Part shown: one piece after another, positions 16,495-26,077 of the stretch
Layout of the letters: each line of letters begins with the position of its first letter
Numbering within the stretch: position 1 is the first letter of the stretch
DNA from: Pedobacter soli
GTDB taxonomy: Bacteria; Bacteroidota; Bacteroidia; Sphingobacteriales; Sphingobacteriaceae
Assembly: GCF_900101435.1 (NCBI RefSeq)
Contig: NZ_FMZH01000002.1
Location: 1 to 64,000 of the forward strand
DNA: 64,000 nt
Reading direction: 5' to 3'
Program-made: the position numbers and the translations under genes
The notes under the pieces: generated by a model
What the model saw: the letters and a program-made list of their open reading frames with translations, nothing else
Database searches by the model: none
Told to the model about the DNA's origin: nothing

Positions 16495-17451
16495 ATGAAT
16501 CCAATCTGTAAACTTTTTAACATTAAATACCCCATTATTCAGGCGGGCATGATTTGGTGTAGCGGCTGGAAATTAGCTTCGGCGGTATCAAATGCAGGTG
16601 GTTTAGGCATTATTGGTTCAGGGTCCATGTATCCGGAAGTGTTGAGGACGCATATTCAAAAATGCAAAAATGCTACCGATAAACCTTTTGGGGTTAACAT
16701 TCCGCTGCTTTATCCCAATATTCAGGAAATTATTGATATCGTAATTGAAGAAGAAGTAAAAATTGTTTTTTCTTCAGCTGGTAATCCGGCTACCTGGACT
16801 AAGACTTTAAAGGAAAGGGGCATTATTGTAGTGCATGTTATTGCCAATACCAAATTCGCTTTAAAGGCAGAAGAAGCCGGGGTAGATGCGATTGTGGCTG
16901 AAGGCTTTGAAGCTGGTGGGCATAATGGCCGCGAAGAGACTACTACTTTGTGTCTAATTCCAATGATTAAAGCAGCGGTTAATATTCCGGTAATTGCCGC
17001 AGGCGGCATTGGTAGTGGAAAAGCCATGCTGGCTACTTTTGCTTTAGGTGCCGATGCCGTTCAGGTAGGCTCAGCCTTTGCTGTGGCCGAAGAATCGTCG
17101 GCGCACCCGGCATTTAAACACAAAATTATAGCAGCAGCTGAAGGCGATACCAAGCTAACAATGAAAAAACTGGTTCCGGTAAGGTTATTGAAAAATGAAT
17201 TTGCCGATGCCATATCGATAGCAGAAGCCGAAGGGGCAGATAGGGGGCGTTTAATGGAACTTTTGGGCAGGGCAAGGGCAAGGCTGGGCATGTTTGAAGG
17301 AGATCTGGAAAATGGCGAATTGGAAATAGGCCAGGTTTCTGCAATGCTCAAAGAAATTAGACCAGCTAAAGTCATTTTAGAAGAAATCTGGTCGGATTTT
17401 AAGTCAGCAGTACAAAAAATTGACCGTTTACAAGGTGAATTAGATTTATAA
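16495..17451 (+). CDS. Nitronate monooxygenase family flavoprotein
   Basis: A 318-aa FMN-binding TIM barrel of the nitronate monooxygenase/2-nitropropane dioxygenase family. Seen are the N-terminal YPIIQAGMIW, the EGFEAGGHNG segment with the family's His, and the FMN phosphate-binding IAAGGIGSG and LGADAVQVGSAF motifs. FabK enoyl-ACP reductases share the fold, but there is no fatty-acid gene context here. It follows the broken nuclease gene at 51 bases. Confidence 0.87.
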   Translation: MNPICKLFNIKYPIIQAGMIWCSGWKLASAVSNAGGLGIIGSGSMYPEVLRTHIQKCKNATDKPFGVNIPLLYPNIQEIIDIVIEEEVKIVFSSAGNPATWTKTLKERGIIVVHVIANTKFALKAEEAGVDAIVAEGFEAGGHNGREETTTLCLIPMIKAAVNIPVIAAGGIGSGKAMLATFALGADAVQVGSAFAVAEESSAHPAFKHKIIAAAEGDTKLTMKKLVPVRLLKNEFADAISIAEAEGADRGRLMELLGRARARLGMFEGDLENGELEIGQVSAMLKEIRPAKVILEEIWSDFKSAVQKIDRLQGELDL

Positions 17452-17564
17452 ACTTAATGGCACACGACGGTTTCAACCTTACAACATTTCAACTTTAGAA
17501 CGCCTGAACCTAAATTGGTTTACTAACTTTGCAGCTTTAAAACATTTCAACTTTACAACAATAA

Positions 17565-17837
17565 ATGAAACACCTCAATATAATAGTAACAGGTAAAGTG
17601 CAGGGCGTTGGTTTTAGGGAAACCACCAAAATTATCGCCAACCAGATGATGGTAAATGGCTTTGTGCGCAATGAAAAAGATGGCTCAGTATATATCGAGG
17701 CAGAAGGAGAAGCCATTTTTCTCGAAGAATTTGTAAACTGGTGCCACGAAGGGCCTGATCGTTCACGCGTAGAAAATGTTGCGGTAAGCGAAGCCGAAGT
17801 GAAAAACTATCGTAATTTTGAAGTTTTAAGGAAGTAA
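17565..17837 (+). CDS. acyP: Acylphosphatase
   Basis: A 90-aa ferredoxin-like fold enzyme that hydrolyses acyl phosphates. Catalytic Arg18 is in KVQGVGFR and Asn36 in GFVRNEKDGS. The length is exactly that of the family. The 100 bases upstream contain a short direct repeat (ACATTTCAACTTTA, twice), of no known role. Confidence 0.95.
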   Translation: MKHLNIIVTGKVQGVGFRETTKIIANQMMVNGFVRNEKDGSVYIEAEGEAIFLEEFVNWCHEGPDRSRVENVAVSEAEVKNYRNFEVLRK

Positions 17838-17906
17838 ATTGCCGAATTGTTATATTGTTCCGGTAAGGAACTTGTCTCAATACGCAATGCTCAAATCCCG
17901 ATATTA

Positions 17907-19385
17907 ATGTCTGTATATAAAAAGTTCGCCGGACAAACGCTGATTTACGGTTTAAGTACCATCTTTTCGCGTTTATTCAATTTTATTCTGACTCCCATTT
18001 ACACCAGGGTTTACCCAACAAGTGTGTACGGAATATTTACCAAAATGTTCAGTTACGTTTCCATTATCAATCCAATTTTGGCATTTGGGATGGAAACTAC
18101 CTACTTCCGGTATCTGAATAAACATGAGGATAAAAAACAGGAAGTATATAACAATAGCTTTCTGGTTATTGCCTTTATTTCTACCCTTTTCTTAATAACC
18201 GGATTAGTTTTTTCTGATTATCTGGCGCGATACACCATAAATGGAGGTTTAACAGAGCTTGCGAATCAAAAATTGTATGTTAAATATTTTGTTTGGATAT
18301 TATTTGTGGATGCCATCAGCGTAATTCCATTTGCCAAACTCAGGGCTGATGGAAAACCGTTTCGATATAGCCTGATTAAATTCTTAAATATTGGCGTATT
18401 TGTAGGCTTCAACCTGTTATTCATCTTTGTTATTCCCTGGTTAATTAAAAACGATGTGGGAAGTGACTGGTTGGCCTCATGGTACAAAGGACGTTGGGTT
18501 GGCTACGTATTTATTTCCAATTTAATTGCGAGCATTGTTACTTTCGTGATGCTTTTGCCCCAGTTTTTGGAAATCGAATTTAAATTTAACAAAGCCTTAT
18601 TTGGTAATATGTTTGGTTACAGCTGGCCAGTGCTGGTTGCCAACCTGTCATTTATCATTAACGAAAACCTGGATAAAATTTTATTGAGTAAATACCTGCC
18701 AACCAATATAGCCGATCATGACATTGGTATTTATGGGGCAGTCTGTAAACTGGCTATTTTCATCAGTATTTTCAATACCGCATTCAGACTTGGGGCTGAA
18801 CCTTTCTTTTTTAGTCATGCTAAAAATGCCAATGCAAAACAAACTTATGCAACCATCCTGTACTATTTTGTGCTGGCCTTGTCTATCCTGTTTGTTGGCT
18901 TAACCGCAAACATCGAAATTATTAAACATTTTATTTCAGATAAATATTGGGTCGGTCTTACCGCTGTTCCGTACCTGTTATTTGGATACGTTTGCCTGGG
19001 GATTTATATGAATTTATCTGTTTGGTACCGTTTGTCGGATCAGACACGTTTCGGTTTATATATTTCGCTGGTAGGTGCGGTATTTACCATTATAATGAAT
19101 ATCATTTTGATTCCGAAGTACAGTTACATGGGCTCGGCCTGGGTATCGATGTTTGCTTACCTCATTATTATGGTTATTTCTTATGTATTGGGACAAAAGC
19201 ACTATCCTATTCCTTATAATTTAAAGCGAATGGTTGCCTATCTTGTGGTTTCTATTTTTTTAGTTTACCTTTCTTTTTGGGTATTTAAACAAAATAATTA
19301 CTTCGGTAACGGATTGTTGATTATCTTTTTACTGGGCATGTTTTATTTCGAAAAAAATAATTTGTTAAAACTCTTAAAGAAGTAA
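17907..19385 (+). CDS. Polysaccharide flippase/MATE-like transporter (Wzx type)
   Basis: A 492-aa membrane protein with 12-14 predicted TM segments of the oligosaccharide flippase superfamily. The N-terminal GQTLIYGLSTIFSRLFNFILTPIYTR and EVYNNSFLVI segments match Bacteroidota lipopolysaccharide or exopolysaccharide exporters. The start is set at MSVYKKFAGQ, where the family begins. It is followed by dut and a TPR gene in the same direction, so the transport substrate is not indicated by context. Confidence 0.88.
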   Translation: MSVYKKFAGQTLIYGLSTIFSRLFNFILTPIYTRVYPTSVYGIFTKMFSYVSIINPILAFGMETTYFRYLNKHEDKKQEVYNNSFLVIAFISTLFLITGLVFSDYLARYTINGGLTELANQKLYVKYFVWILFVDAISVIPFAKLRADGKPFRYSLIKFLNIGVFVGFNLLFIFVIPWLIKNDVGSDWLASWYKGRWVGYVFISNLIASIVTFVMLLPQFLEIEFKFNKALFGNMFGYSWPVLVANLSFIINENLDKILLSKYLPTNIADHDIGIYGAVCKLAIFISIFNTAFRLGAEPFFFSHAKNANAKQTYATILYYFVLALSILFVGLTANIEIIKHFISDKYWVGLTAVPYLLFGYVCLGIYMNLSVWYRLSDQTRFGLYISLVGAVFTIIMNIILIPKYSYMGSAWVSMFAYLIIMVISYVLGQKHYPIPYNLKRMVAYLVVSIFLVYLSFWVFKQNNYFGNGLLIIFLLGMFYFEKNNLLKLLKK

Positions 19386-19428
19386 TCAGGTTTCATCCGT
19401 CATTGTCTAAAATCCCATATCTAACAAA

Positions 19429-19860
19429 ATGGAAATCAAAATCATCAATAAATCAGGGCATCCGCTGCCGCAATACGAAACTGTACATGCAGCAGGTATG
19501 GATTTGCGGGCTGCAATCACCGAAGAAATTACCCTTAAACCTTTGCAGCGCTTATTGGTGCCAACAGGTTTGTTTATTGAATTGCCAGTTGGTTACGAGG
19601 CACAGATCAGACCAAGGAGCGGACTGGCTTATAAACATGGCATTAGTATTGTGAATGCTCCCGGTACAATTGATGCCGATTACCGTGGCGAGATCAAAGT
19701 TTTATTGGTAAATTTATCCGATACAGATTTTAAAATTGTTAATGGCGACAGAATAGCGCAGATGGTAATTGCAAAACACGAAACAGTGAGCTGGCAGGCG
19801 GTTGATGCCCTTGGCGAAACCGACCGTGGCGAGGGAGGTTACGGGCATACCGGAAAGTAA
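19429..19860 (+). CDS. dut: dUTP diphosphatase
   Basis: A 143-aa trimeric dUTPase that converts dUTP to dUMP. All five family motifs are present: [31 protein letters not shown] (uracil pocket and catalytic Asp), GDRIAQMV and the C-terminal Gly-rich [11 protein letters not shown] arm. The normal length suggests an active enzyme. Confidence 0.97.
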   Translation: MEIKIINKSGHPLPQYETVHAAGMDLRAAITEEITLKPLQRLLVPTGLFIELPVGYEAQIRPRSGLAYKHGISIVNAPGTIDADYRGEIKVLLVNLSDTDFKIVNGDRIAQMVIAKHETVSWQAVDALGETDRGEGGYGHTGK

Positions 19861-19905
19861 GTTTGGAGTTCGCAGTTTTCAGTTTGGTGTTAATTTTTGG
19901 ATGAT

Positions 19906-21603
19906 ATGAAGTACAACATGCATTTTCTTCTCGGGCTTGCTTTTACTGGTTTCCAGGCTTTTGGTCAGGGAACGGTTACACCAGCTACCAACCGCGATAG
20001 CAATATGGTAAAACAATTGTTTTTTGCGGGGCTGCGCGAAAAAATGTCTGAAAATTATACCGTTGCCACAACCAATTTTAACAAGATTGTAAGTTTAGAT
20101 CCCAACAACCATGCGGCCTATTTCGAACTGGCCAATGCAAATTTACGTTTAGATAAACTTACTGAAGCAGAACAAAATATTAAGCAGGCGTTAAAAATAA
20201 ATCAGGATAACCTCTGGTACTGGCGTTTATTAGGCGAGGTGTACAAACGTAACAATAAAATGCCCGAGCTGGTTGAGGTGTTTAATCAACTTATCCGCCT
20301 GGATCCGCAAAACGATGCTTATTATTTTGATAAGGCTAATGCCCAGTTTTTAGCCAATCAGCTCGATGCAGCTAAGAAAACTTATAGCGAAATCGAAGCC
20401 AAATTTGGCGAGTCGAAAGAGCTACAGGTAGCCAAAAGGAGGATGGACCAGAACAGTAGTGCCAAAGAAAGCGATATTATTAAATTGCTTGAAGGCAACC
20501 AGGCCGATGTAAAAAACTATTTATATGCTGCGGGTTTGCTCTTGCAAAAAGGCAATGATCCTGAAGCATTAAAGGTTCTGGTAAAAGCGCAGCAGCTGGA
20601 ACCTCAAAATTTTGAAGTGAATTTAGGGCTGGCCGATATTTACCGCAAACAGAAAAATGACGAAGCAGCCTTTGCGTCTTTAAAAATGGCTTTCGAGAGT
20701 GCCGAAATGCCAATAAATGAGAAAATAAAAATCATTGCAGCCCTTTTCCCAAAACTCAGCCAGCCTGTTGTGGCTAAACATGTAACCGAACTCAGTAAGC
20801 TGATTGCCGAGAAAAATCCTTCGGATGCTAAAGCTTTGGCGCTTTATGGCGATGTGCTTTATCAGCAAAACAATTTAAAAGAAGCCTTAACACAATATCA
20901 GGCAGCCTTAAAACTTAACGAGCAGGTTTATGTAGTTTGGGAGCAGATCATTAATATCCACACTTTACTGGGGCATTACGATGAAGCTGTAAAAGTGGGA
21001 GATGAGGCTTTAAGCATTTATCCTAACCAGGCTAGTTTATACTACTATGTGGCATATGCCCTGTTTAAAACCGGTAAATTCGATACGGCGCTAAGCAACC
21101 TCAAAACTGCGCTTCAATTAGATGTGGAGAATAAAAGTTTGCAGGCACAGGTTTATGCCCTGCAAGGCGATATCTATATCAATCAGAATAATTTTGCATT
21201 GGCCAAAACGGCTTTTGAAAAAGCTATTGCAGTTGAGCCTGACAATTACCTCATCATGAATAATTATGCCTATTATCTGGCTTTAAGAAATGATGATTTA
21301 AATAAAGCGGCTAAATATGCCGAAACTGCCGCCAATGCCATGCCTGGTAATTCGTCGATTACGGATACTTATGCCTTCATCCTGTTTAAACAACAAAAGT
21401 ACGATCTGGCCAAAAGCTGGATTGAAAAGGCATTACAAAACAATAGCAGCAAGAACGGTGTTTATCTGGAGCGTTATGGCGATATCCTGTATATGAAGGG
21501 TGAGAAAGATGCTGCATTAATTCAATGGCAAAAAGCAAAAGAAGCTGGAAACAGCTCGGAAGTATTAAATAAAAAAATAAATGAGAAGAAATATTTTAAA
21601 TAG
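19906..21603 (+). CDS. Exported tetratricopeptide-repeat protein
   Basis: A 565-aa protein with an N-terminal signal peptide (MKYNMHFLLGLAFTGFQAFG) and about a dozen TPR units from residue 40 to the end. I use the ATG at 19906 rather than the TTG at 19897. Its 3' end overlaps the DUF4292 gene by 23 bases, so the two are co-translated, and an EnvC-like hydrolase activator follows. A periplasmic or outer-membrane scaffold role is inferred. Confidence 0.9.
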   Translation: MKYNMHFLLGLAFTGFQAFGQGTVTPATNRDSNMVKQLFFAGLREKMSENYTVATTNFNKIVSLDPNNHAAYFELANANLRLDKLTEAEQNIKQALKINQDNLWYWRLLGEVYKRNNKMPELVEVFNQLIRLDPQNDAYYFDKANAQFLANQLDAAKKTYSEIEAKFGESKELQVAKRRMDQNSSAKESDIIKLLEGNQADVKNYLYAAGLLLQKGNDPEALKVLVKAQQLEPQNFEVNLGLADIYRKQKNDEAAFASLKMAFESAEMPINEKIKIIAALFPKLSQPVVAKHVTELSKLIAEKNPSDAKALALYGDVLYQQNNLKEALTQYQAALKLNEQVYVVWEQIINIHTLLGHYDEAVKVGDEALSIYPNQASLYYYVAYALFKTGKFDTALSNLKTALQLDVENKSLQAQVYALQGDIYINQNNFALAKTAFEKAIAVEPDNYLIMNNYAYYLALRNDDLNKAAKYAETAANAMPGNSSITDTYAFILFKQQKYDLAKSWIEKALQNNSSKNGVYLERYGDILYMKGEKDAALIQWQKAKEAGNSSEVLNKKINEKKYFK

Positions 21604-22372
21604 CCTGTTCGTATTAGGCACTCTGGTTTTTGTTTCGGCATGTAAGCCTAAAAAGGAAATTGTAGTGGCTCCGCCAACCAAAACAGAAACCAAAACCGAT
21701 AATTCTAAAGCCGAGGCCTTAACTTTATTAAACAGCAAACAACTTAAATTTAATACCCTTTCGCTTAAAGCCAAAGCTACGCTCGATATTGCAGGCGATG
21801 CCAATGATGTTACTATGAATTTCAAAATGAAAGACAAGGAGACCATTTGGGTAAGCATTACGGCACTAGGCGGAATGGCCGAAGTAGCCAGGGCTTTAAT
21901 TACGCCAGATAGTATTAAAATCATGAACCGCATGAAAAGCGAATACCTGAAAAAGCCTTTCAGCTACATTTATAATTTTACCAATAAACAGGTTAATTTT
22001 AACACTTTACAATCTATTTTAACCGGCAATGCCATGGGCGAATTTTTAACAGATCAATCAGATGTTAAAAATGAAAATGGCGCCTGGGTAGTTTCTGGCA
22101 GCAAACAATCGCTCGATTATAAATTGTTTTTCAATACTCTTTTTAAAGTATCAGAAACCAATTTAAATGATTCGCAAAATGGGCAGGCCTTAAAAGTAAC
22201 CTATACCGATTATCAGAAATTAAACGAATATTTATTTCCAAGTGCTTTGCAAATCAAAACCTTATCAAAAGCAAAGCGAATCAATATCGACATGCAGTTT
22301 GTGAAAATTGATGGCAATGTTCCGGTCGATTTTCCGTTTAGTGTACCAAAGAGATTTACTGTAGTAAAGTAA
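21581..22372 (+). CDS. DUF4292 family lipoprotein
   Basis: A 263-aa lipoprotein: the signal peptide ends in the lipobox VSAC, so Cys21 is the probable lipid anchor. The rest is a beta-rich domain like LolA/LolB-type folds assigned to DUF4292 in Bacteroidota. Function is unknown. It overlaps the TPR gene, a conserved-looking arrangement that suggests a shared envelope complex. Confidence 0.85.
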   Translation: MRRNILNSLFVLGTLVFVSACKPKKEIVVAPPTKTETKTDNSKAEALTLLNSKQLKFNTLSLKAKATLDIAGDANDVTMNFKMKDKETIWVSITALGGMAEVARALITPDSIKIMNRMKSEYLKKPFSYIYNFTNKQVNFNTLQSILTGNAMGEFLTDQSDVKNENGAWVVSGSKQSLDYKLFFNTLFKVSETNLNDSQNGQALKVTYTDYQKLNEYLFPSALQIKTLSKAKRINIDMQFVKIDGNVPVDFPFSVPKRFTVVK

Positions 22373-22502
22373 TTACCAAACAAATTAATCCATTTTGGCT
22401 TCAGGCCCGCCTGGAGCATGAAGATTAAGTGAAGACAGTTCTGTTATAAGTAATTATGAGCTGAGTATCTCAATTTTAATATTTTTTACTCCAAAATTTT
22501 TA

Positions 22503-22510
22503 TACTTTTG
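22503..22510 (+). promoter_or_regulatory. Promoter -7 element (TACTTTTG) of the EnvC-like gene
   Basis: The TAnnTTTG match ends only five bases before the ATG at 22516, so the transcript would be leaderless or nearly so. No strong -33 TTTG is present. Confidence 0.45.
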
Positions 22511-22515
22511 GCTTA

Positions 22516-23811
22516 ATGAAGCTACACAAATATCTATTTATCCTTTTTTTAAGCGTGCTTACCCTTTCGGCGGTAGCACAAACTGAAAGCCAACTTAGAA
22601 GGAAAAAAGAAGCCATACAGCGCGAAATTGAACAACTTCAGAAAAATTTAAACAAAGCTGCCAGTGGTAAAAAACTTACCATACAGCAGATTAACACTAT
22701 CAATGCCCAGATTCGGTTACGCCAGGATAAAATCGGTACAATCAATTCTGAAATAAAAAATCTTGATAACCAAATCTCACAGAACACCAATACCGTACAT
22801 ACTCTACAAGGTCAGTTAGGCGATCTTAAAAAAGAGTATGCCGGCATGATCCGTTTTGCACAGCGTAACAGAAATGCTTACGATAAGATGATGTTTATTT
22901 TTGCAGCTAAAGATTTTAACCAAGCCTATAAGCGGATAAAATATTTACAACAATTTAGTCAGTACCGTAAAAAACAGGCCGGCTATATTGAAAATACGCA
23001 GCAAGACCTGAACGGTAAAATTAAAGTGCTGGATAAAACTTTAAGGGAAAAAAGTGAGCTGTTAAAAGAACAGGAAAAAGAGCGTGAGCGTTTAGGGAAA
23101 GATAAAAGTGAGCAATCTGTGGTGCTTAATAAACTAAGCAAGCAGGAAAAGCAGTTTAAACAAGATATTAGCACCCGTGTAAAACAACAGGCGCAGATTG
23201 ATAAAGCCATTCGTTTGGCTATTCAACGCGCAATTGAGGAAGCTAGAAGAAAAGCAGCTGAAGAGGCGCGTATAGCAGCAGCAAAAGCAGCGGCTGAGGC
23301 TAAGGCAGCAGCGGCAAGGGCAAAGGCCGAAAACAAACCTGTTCCGGTGGCACCACCAGCAGCCAAAGAAAAGAATACCAACGAACTGCTTACCAGCGAT
23401 GCCGGATCGGCAAAACTGGCTGCAGGATTTGAAAATAACAGAGGGCGTTTACCTTACCCCGTTTCGGGCACCATTACCGAACATTTTGGTGTACACAAGG
23501 TAGATCAGGCCACAATGAATAATGAAGGGGTAAATATAACCGCTTCAGAAGGTGCTGCTGTAAGAGCTGTATTTGATGGCGAAGTTTTAGGTGTAAGCCT
23601 TATTTATGGTAAATATGTGGTGATATTAATGCATGGTAATTATTTTACCATTTACCAGAACCTGAGGTCGGCGAGCGTAAGCAAAGGCGATAAAGTAAGT
23701 ACCCGCCAAACCATTGGGGTTTTGGCCAATACAGGAGATATTGCAGAACTGCATTTTGAAATTATGAGAGGCCAGACAAAACTAAACCCCGAGGCCTGGA
23801 TTAGTAAATAA
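22516..23811 (+). CDS. Murein hydrolase activator, EnvC/NlpD-like M23 domain protein
   Basis: A 431-aa exported protein: a signal peptide (1-21), a long coiled coil (~25-260) ending in an Ala/Lys/Glu-rich helix, and a C-terminal LytM/M23 domain (~310-431). In the domain, the zinc-site His and Asp of active peptidases are not all present (ITEHFGVHK, LHFEIMRGQ retained). This is typical of EnvC, which activates amidases rather than cutting itself. It probably works in septal peptidoglycan splitting. Confidence 0.9.
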   Translation: MKLHKYLFILFLSVLTLSAVAQTESQLRRKKEAIQREIEQLQKNLNKAASGKKLTIQQINTINAQIRLRQDKIGTINSEIKNLDNQISQNTNTVHTLQGQLGDLKKEYAGMIRFAQRNRNAYDKMMFIFAAKDFNQAYKRIKYLQQFSQYRKKQAGYIENTQQDLNGKIKVLDKTLREKSELLKEQEKERERLGKDKSEQSVVLNKLSKQEKQFKQDISTRVKQQAQIDKAIRLAIQRAIEEARRKAAEEARIAAAKAAAEAKAAAARAKAENKPVPVAPPAAKEKNTNELLTSDAGSAKLAAGFENNRGRLPYPVSGTITEHFGVHKVDQATMNNEGVNITASEGAAVRAVFDGEVLGVSLIYGKYVVILMHGNYFTIYQNLRSASVSKGDKVSTRQTIGVLANTGDIAELHFEIMRGQTKLNPEAWISK

Positions 23812-23833
23812 ACTGAAGACAAGTTAAAATGTC

Positions 23834-23841
23834 TATATTTG
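23834..23841 (+). promoter_or_regulatory. Promoter -7 element (TATATTTG) of the tat genes
   Basis: An exact TAnnTTTG match 17 bases before the ATG at 23859. The -33 region is poor. Confidence 0.45.
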
Positions 23842-23858
23842 TATAAATTATATTAGTG

Positions 23859-24218
23859 ATGTATCAAGGCACGTTATTAGAGTTTTTAAACATGGGTGGA
23901 TCGGAGATCGTACTCATTTTAGTGGTAGTTCTTTTGTTATTTGGAGGTAAAAAATTACCTGAGCTGGCAAGAGGATTAGGGAAAGGGATCAGAGAGTTCA
24001 AAGATGCCTCGGATGGTGTGAAGCGCGAAATCCACAGAAATATTAACGCCATGGATCTGGATAAAGAAGAAGCGGAAGAAACAGCAGTAAACCACAGTCA
24101 ACGTCATCACCCAACAGAAGAAGCACCGGTAGATGAAAAGGTAGAAGCACAAACAGCGCACACACCTGAAAGTACTCCTGTTGACGAAAAAAATGTTAGC
24201 GACAATCAAAAAGTTTAA
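23859..24218 (+). CDS. tatA: Twin-arginine translocase subunit TatA/TatB family
   Basis: A 119-aa protein with a short N-terminal TM helix ([20 protein letters not shown]), the hinge [15 protein letters not shown] and an acidic amphipathic tail. The tail is longer than in the next protein, so this one may have the TatB-like role. It forms a pair with the smaller gene 13 bases downstream. A Tat substrate (phospholipase C) lies 4 kb away. Confidence 0.9.
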   Translation: MYQGTLLEFLNMGGSEIVLILVVVLLLFGGKKLPELARGLGKGIREFKDASDGVKREIHRNINAMDLDKEEAEETAVNHSQRHHPTEEAPVDEKVEAQTAHTPESTPVDEKNVSDNQKV

Positions 24219-24230
24219 TCAAAAAATATT

Positions 24231-24431
24231 ATGTTAAATACAACAATAGCAGCAATGCTTGGAACACCAGAAATTATCATTATTGCGGTAGTGGTATTGT
24301 TATTATTTGGTGGTAAAAAAATTCCTGAACTAATGAGAGGTTTAGGTAAAGGTGTTAAGGAATTTAAAGATGGTAAAGATGGCGTTGATGGCGATCAGGT
24401 AGATCCATCTAACCGCGATAAGACTGTTTAA
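24231..24431 (+). CDS. tatA: Twin-arginine translocase subunit TatA
   Basis: A 66-aa TatA: a TM helix ([20 protein letters not shown]), the [20 protein letters not shown] hinge and amphipathic helix, and a short charged tail. Together with the preceding subunit it forms the pore-side component; TatC is not in this window. Confidence 0.95.
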   Translation: MLNTTIAAMLGTPEIIIIAVVVLLLFGGKKIPELMRGLGKGVKEFKDGKDGVDGDQVDPSNRDKTV

Positions 24432-24449
24432 TTGCAATAATTTTTTGTT

Positions 24450-25868
24450 TTGAAGAAATACAGTTCTCTTAAAGAGATTCAATCGCTCATTTCGCAAAAG
24501 CAGTTAACTTTACCCGATTTATTAGCTTATTATTTTAAGCAGATTAAAGATAATGAACACCTCAATGCATTTAATGAGGTGTTTTTTTATACGGCCGAAG
24601 TTCAAGCCAAAGCGGTACAACAGAAAATAGAAGCTGGTACTGCCGGCAAGCTTGCGGGAATGGTCATCGGTATTAAAGATAATATCTGCTATAAAGACCA
24701 TGAGGTAACGGCATCGTCAAAAATGCTCGAAGGTTTTATCTCTCCCTATTCGGCTACCGTTGTTGAGCGTTTATTGCAGGAAGATGCCGTTATTATTGGC
24801 CGCTTAAACTGCGATGAGTTTGCCATGGGCGGTTCAAACGAAACTTCTTTTTATGGTGCAGTAAGAAATGCAGCCAATCATGAGCTTGTTCCGGGAGGTT
24901 CTTCTGGTGGTTCGGCGGTTGCAGTTCAGGCCGATATGTGTTTATCTGCTTTAGGTACCGATACAGGTGGTTCGGTAAGGCAACCGGCTGCTTTTTGTGG
25001 TCAGATAGGCCTTAAACCCACATATGGACGTATTTCCCGTTATGGGGTAATTGCCTATGCCTCTTCTTTTGATCAGGTAGGCCCCATTACTTCATCGGTA
25101 GAAGATGCTGCTATCTTGCTTCAGGTATTGGCTGGTAGCGATGATCATGATTCTACTGCTTCGGCTTTAGCTGTTCCGGATTATCCGGCACATTTAAACC
25201 AGGCTAAAAAACAGAAAATAGCTGTATTAAGAGAAACGATTGAAAGCGAGGCGCTTGATCCTGAAATCAAATCGGCCATTTTAGCGTCGATTGCCGATTT
25301 AGAAACACAAGGCCATACAATTGAGTATGTTTCTTTTGATTTGCTGGACTACCTTGTTCCGGCTTACTATATTTTAACTACGGCTGAGGCTTCGTCCAAT
25401 CTTTCGCGTTATGATGGTGTGCATTACGGACACCGTAATACGGAAGCAAAATCGTTAAACGAACTCTACAAATTATCGCGTGCAGAAGGTTTTGGCGAAG
25501 AGGTAAAACGCCGTATCCTTTTAGGAACTTTTGTTTTAAGTGCCGGGTATTACGATGCTTATTACCAGAAAGCACAGCAGGTTCGCCGCTTAATCCGCGA
25601 AAAAATGGATCAGCTTTTCGAAGAATATGATTTTGTTTTATCGCCAGTAGCACCTACAGCAGCCTTTAAAATCGGCGATAACGTTCAGGATGCGCTGGTA
25701 ATGTATATGGCTGATATTTTTACTGTGTTGCCATCTTTAAGTGGTAATCCGGCTATTGCACTGCCTTTGGGCAATAACGAAGCAGATTTACCGTTAAGTA
25801 TACAATTTACAGCCAAACATTTTGAGGAAGATAAGCTTCTGGCTTTTTCTCAGGCATTTTTATCATAG
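24450..25868 (+). CDS. gatA: Asp-tRNA(Asn)/Glu-tRNA(Gln) amidotransferase subunit A
   Basis: A 472-aa amidase-signature enzyme that liberates ammonia from glutamine for transamidation of mischarged tRNA. The catalytic Lys is in VIGIKDNICY, the cis-Ser in PGGSSGGSAVA, and the nucleophile Ser in GTDTGGSVRQPA. The start is TTG (24450), since no ATG is near and the family begins with this LKEIQ region. GatB and GatC are not in the window. Confidence 0.95.
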   Translation: MKKYSSLKEIQSLISQKQLTLPDLLAYYFKQIKDNEHLNAFNEVFFYTAEVQAKAVQQKIEAGTAGKLAGMVIGIKDNICYKDHEVTASSKMLEGFISPYSATVVERLLQEDAVIIGRLNCDEFAMGGSNETSFYGAVRNAANHELVPGGSSGGSAVAVQADMCLSALGTDTGGSVRQPAAFCGQIGLKPTYGRISRYGVIAYASSFDQVGPITSSVEDAAILLQVLAGSDDHDSTASALAVPDYPAHLNQAKKQKIAVLRETIESEALDPEIKSAILASIADLETQGHTIEYVSFDLLDYLVPAYYILTTAEASSNLSRYDGVHYGHRNTEAKSLNELYKLSRAEGFGEEVKRRILLGTFVLSAGYYDAYYQKAQQVRRLIREKMDQLFEEYDFVLSPVAPTAAFKIGDNVQDALVMYMADIFTVLPSLSGNPAIALPLGNNEADLPLSIQFTAKHFEEDKLLAFSQAFLS

Positions 25869-25871
25869 TAT

Positions 25872-25910
25872 TATCGTCATTGCGAGGTACGAAGCAATCT
25901 TAATGCAAAA
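25872..25910. repeat. Interspersed repeat fragment (CGTCATTGCGAGG...GAAGCAATCT)
   Basis: This phrase is, from memory, a very common intergenic repeat in Sphingobacteriaceae genomes. Only one end is seen here. The rest of the spacer to 26077 holds nothing recognisable. Confidence 0.4.
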
Positions 25911-26077
25911 GCATTATCGTTAAGTATGGCAATGGCATTTCATGAGTTGTTTTCTAAACATCGTTTAGAAATTATCAAATTGCTGTTCTGGGTTCGTTTA
26001 GCGGAAAAAGAGAAGGGATTTGTATAAGGTTTGTGACGACACAAACCACGGCCAATGGAAGTTAAAACCAATAGCCC

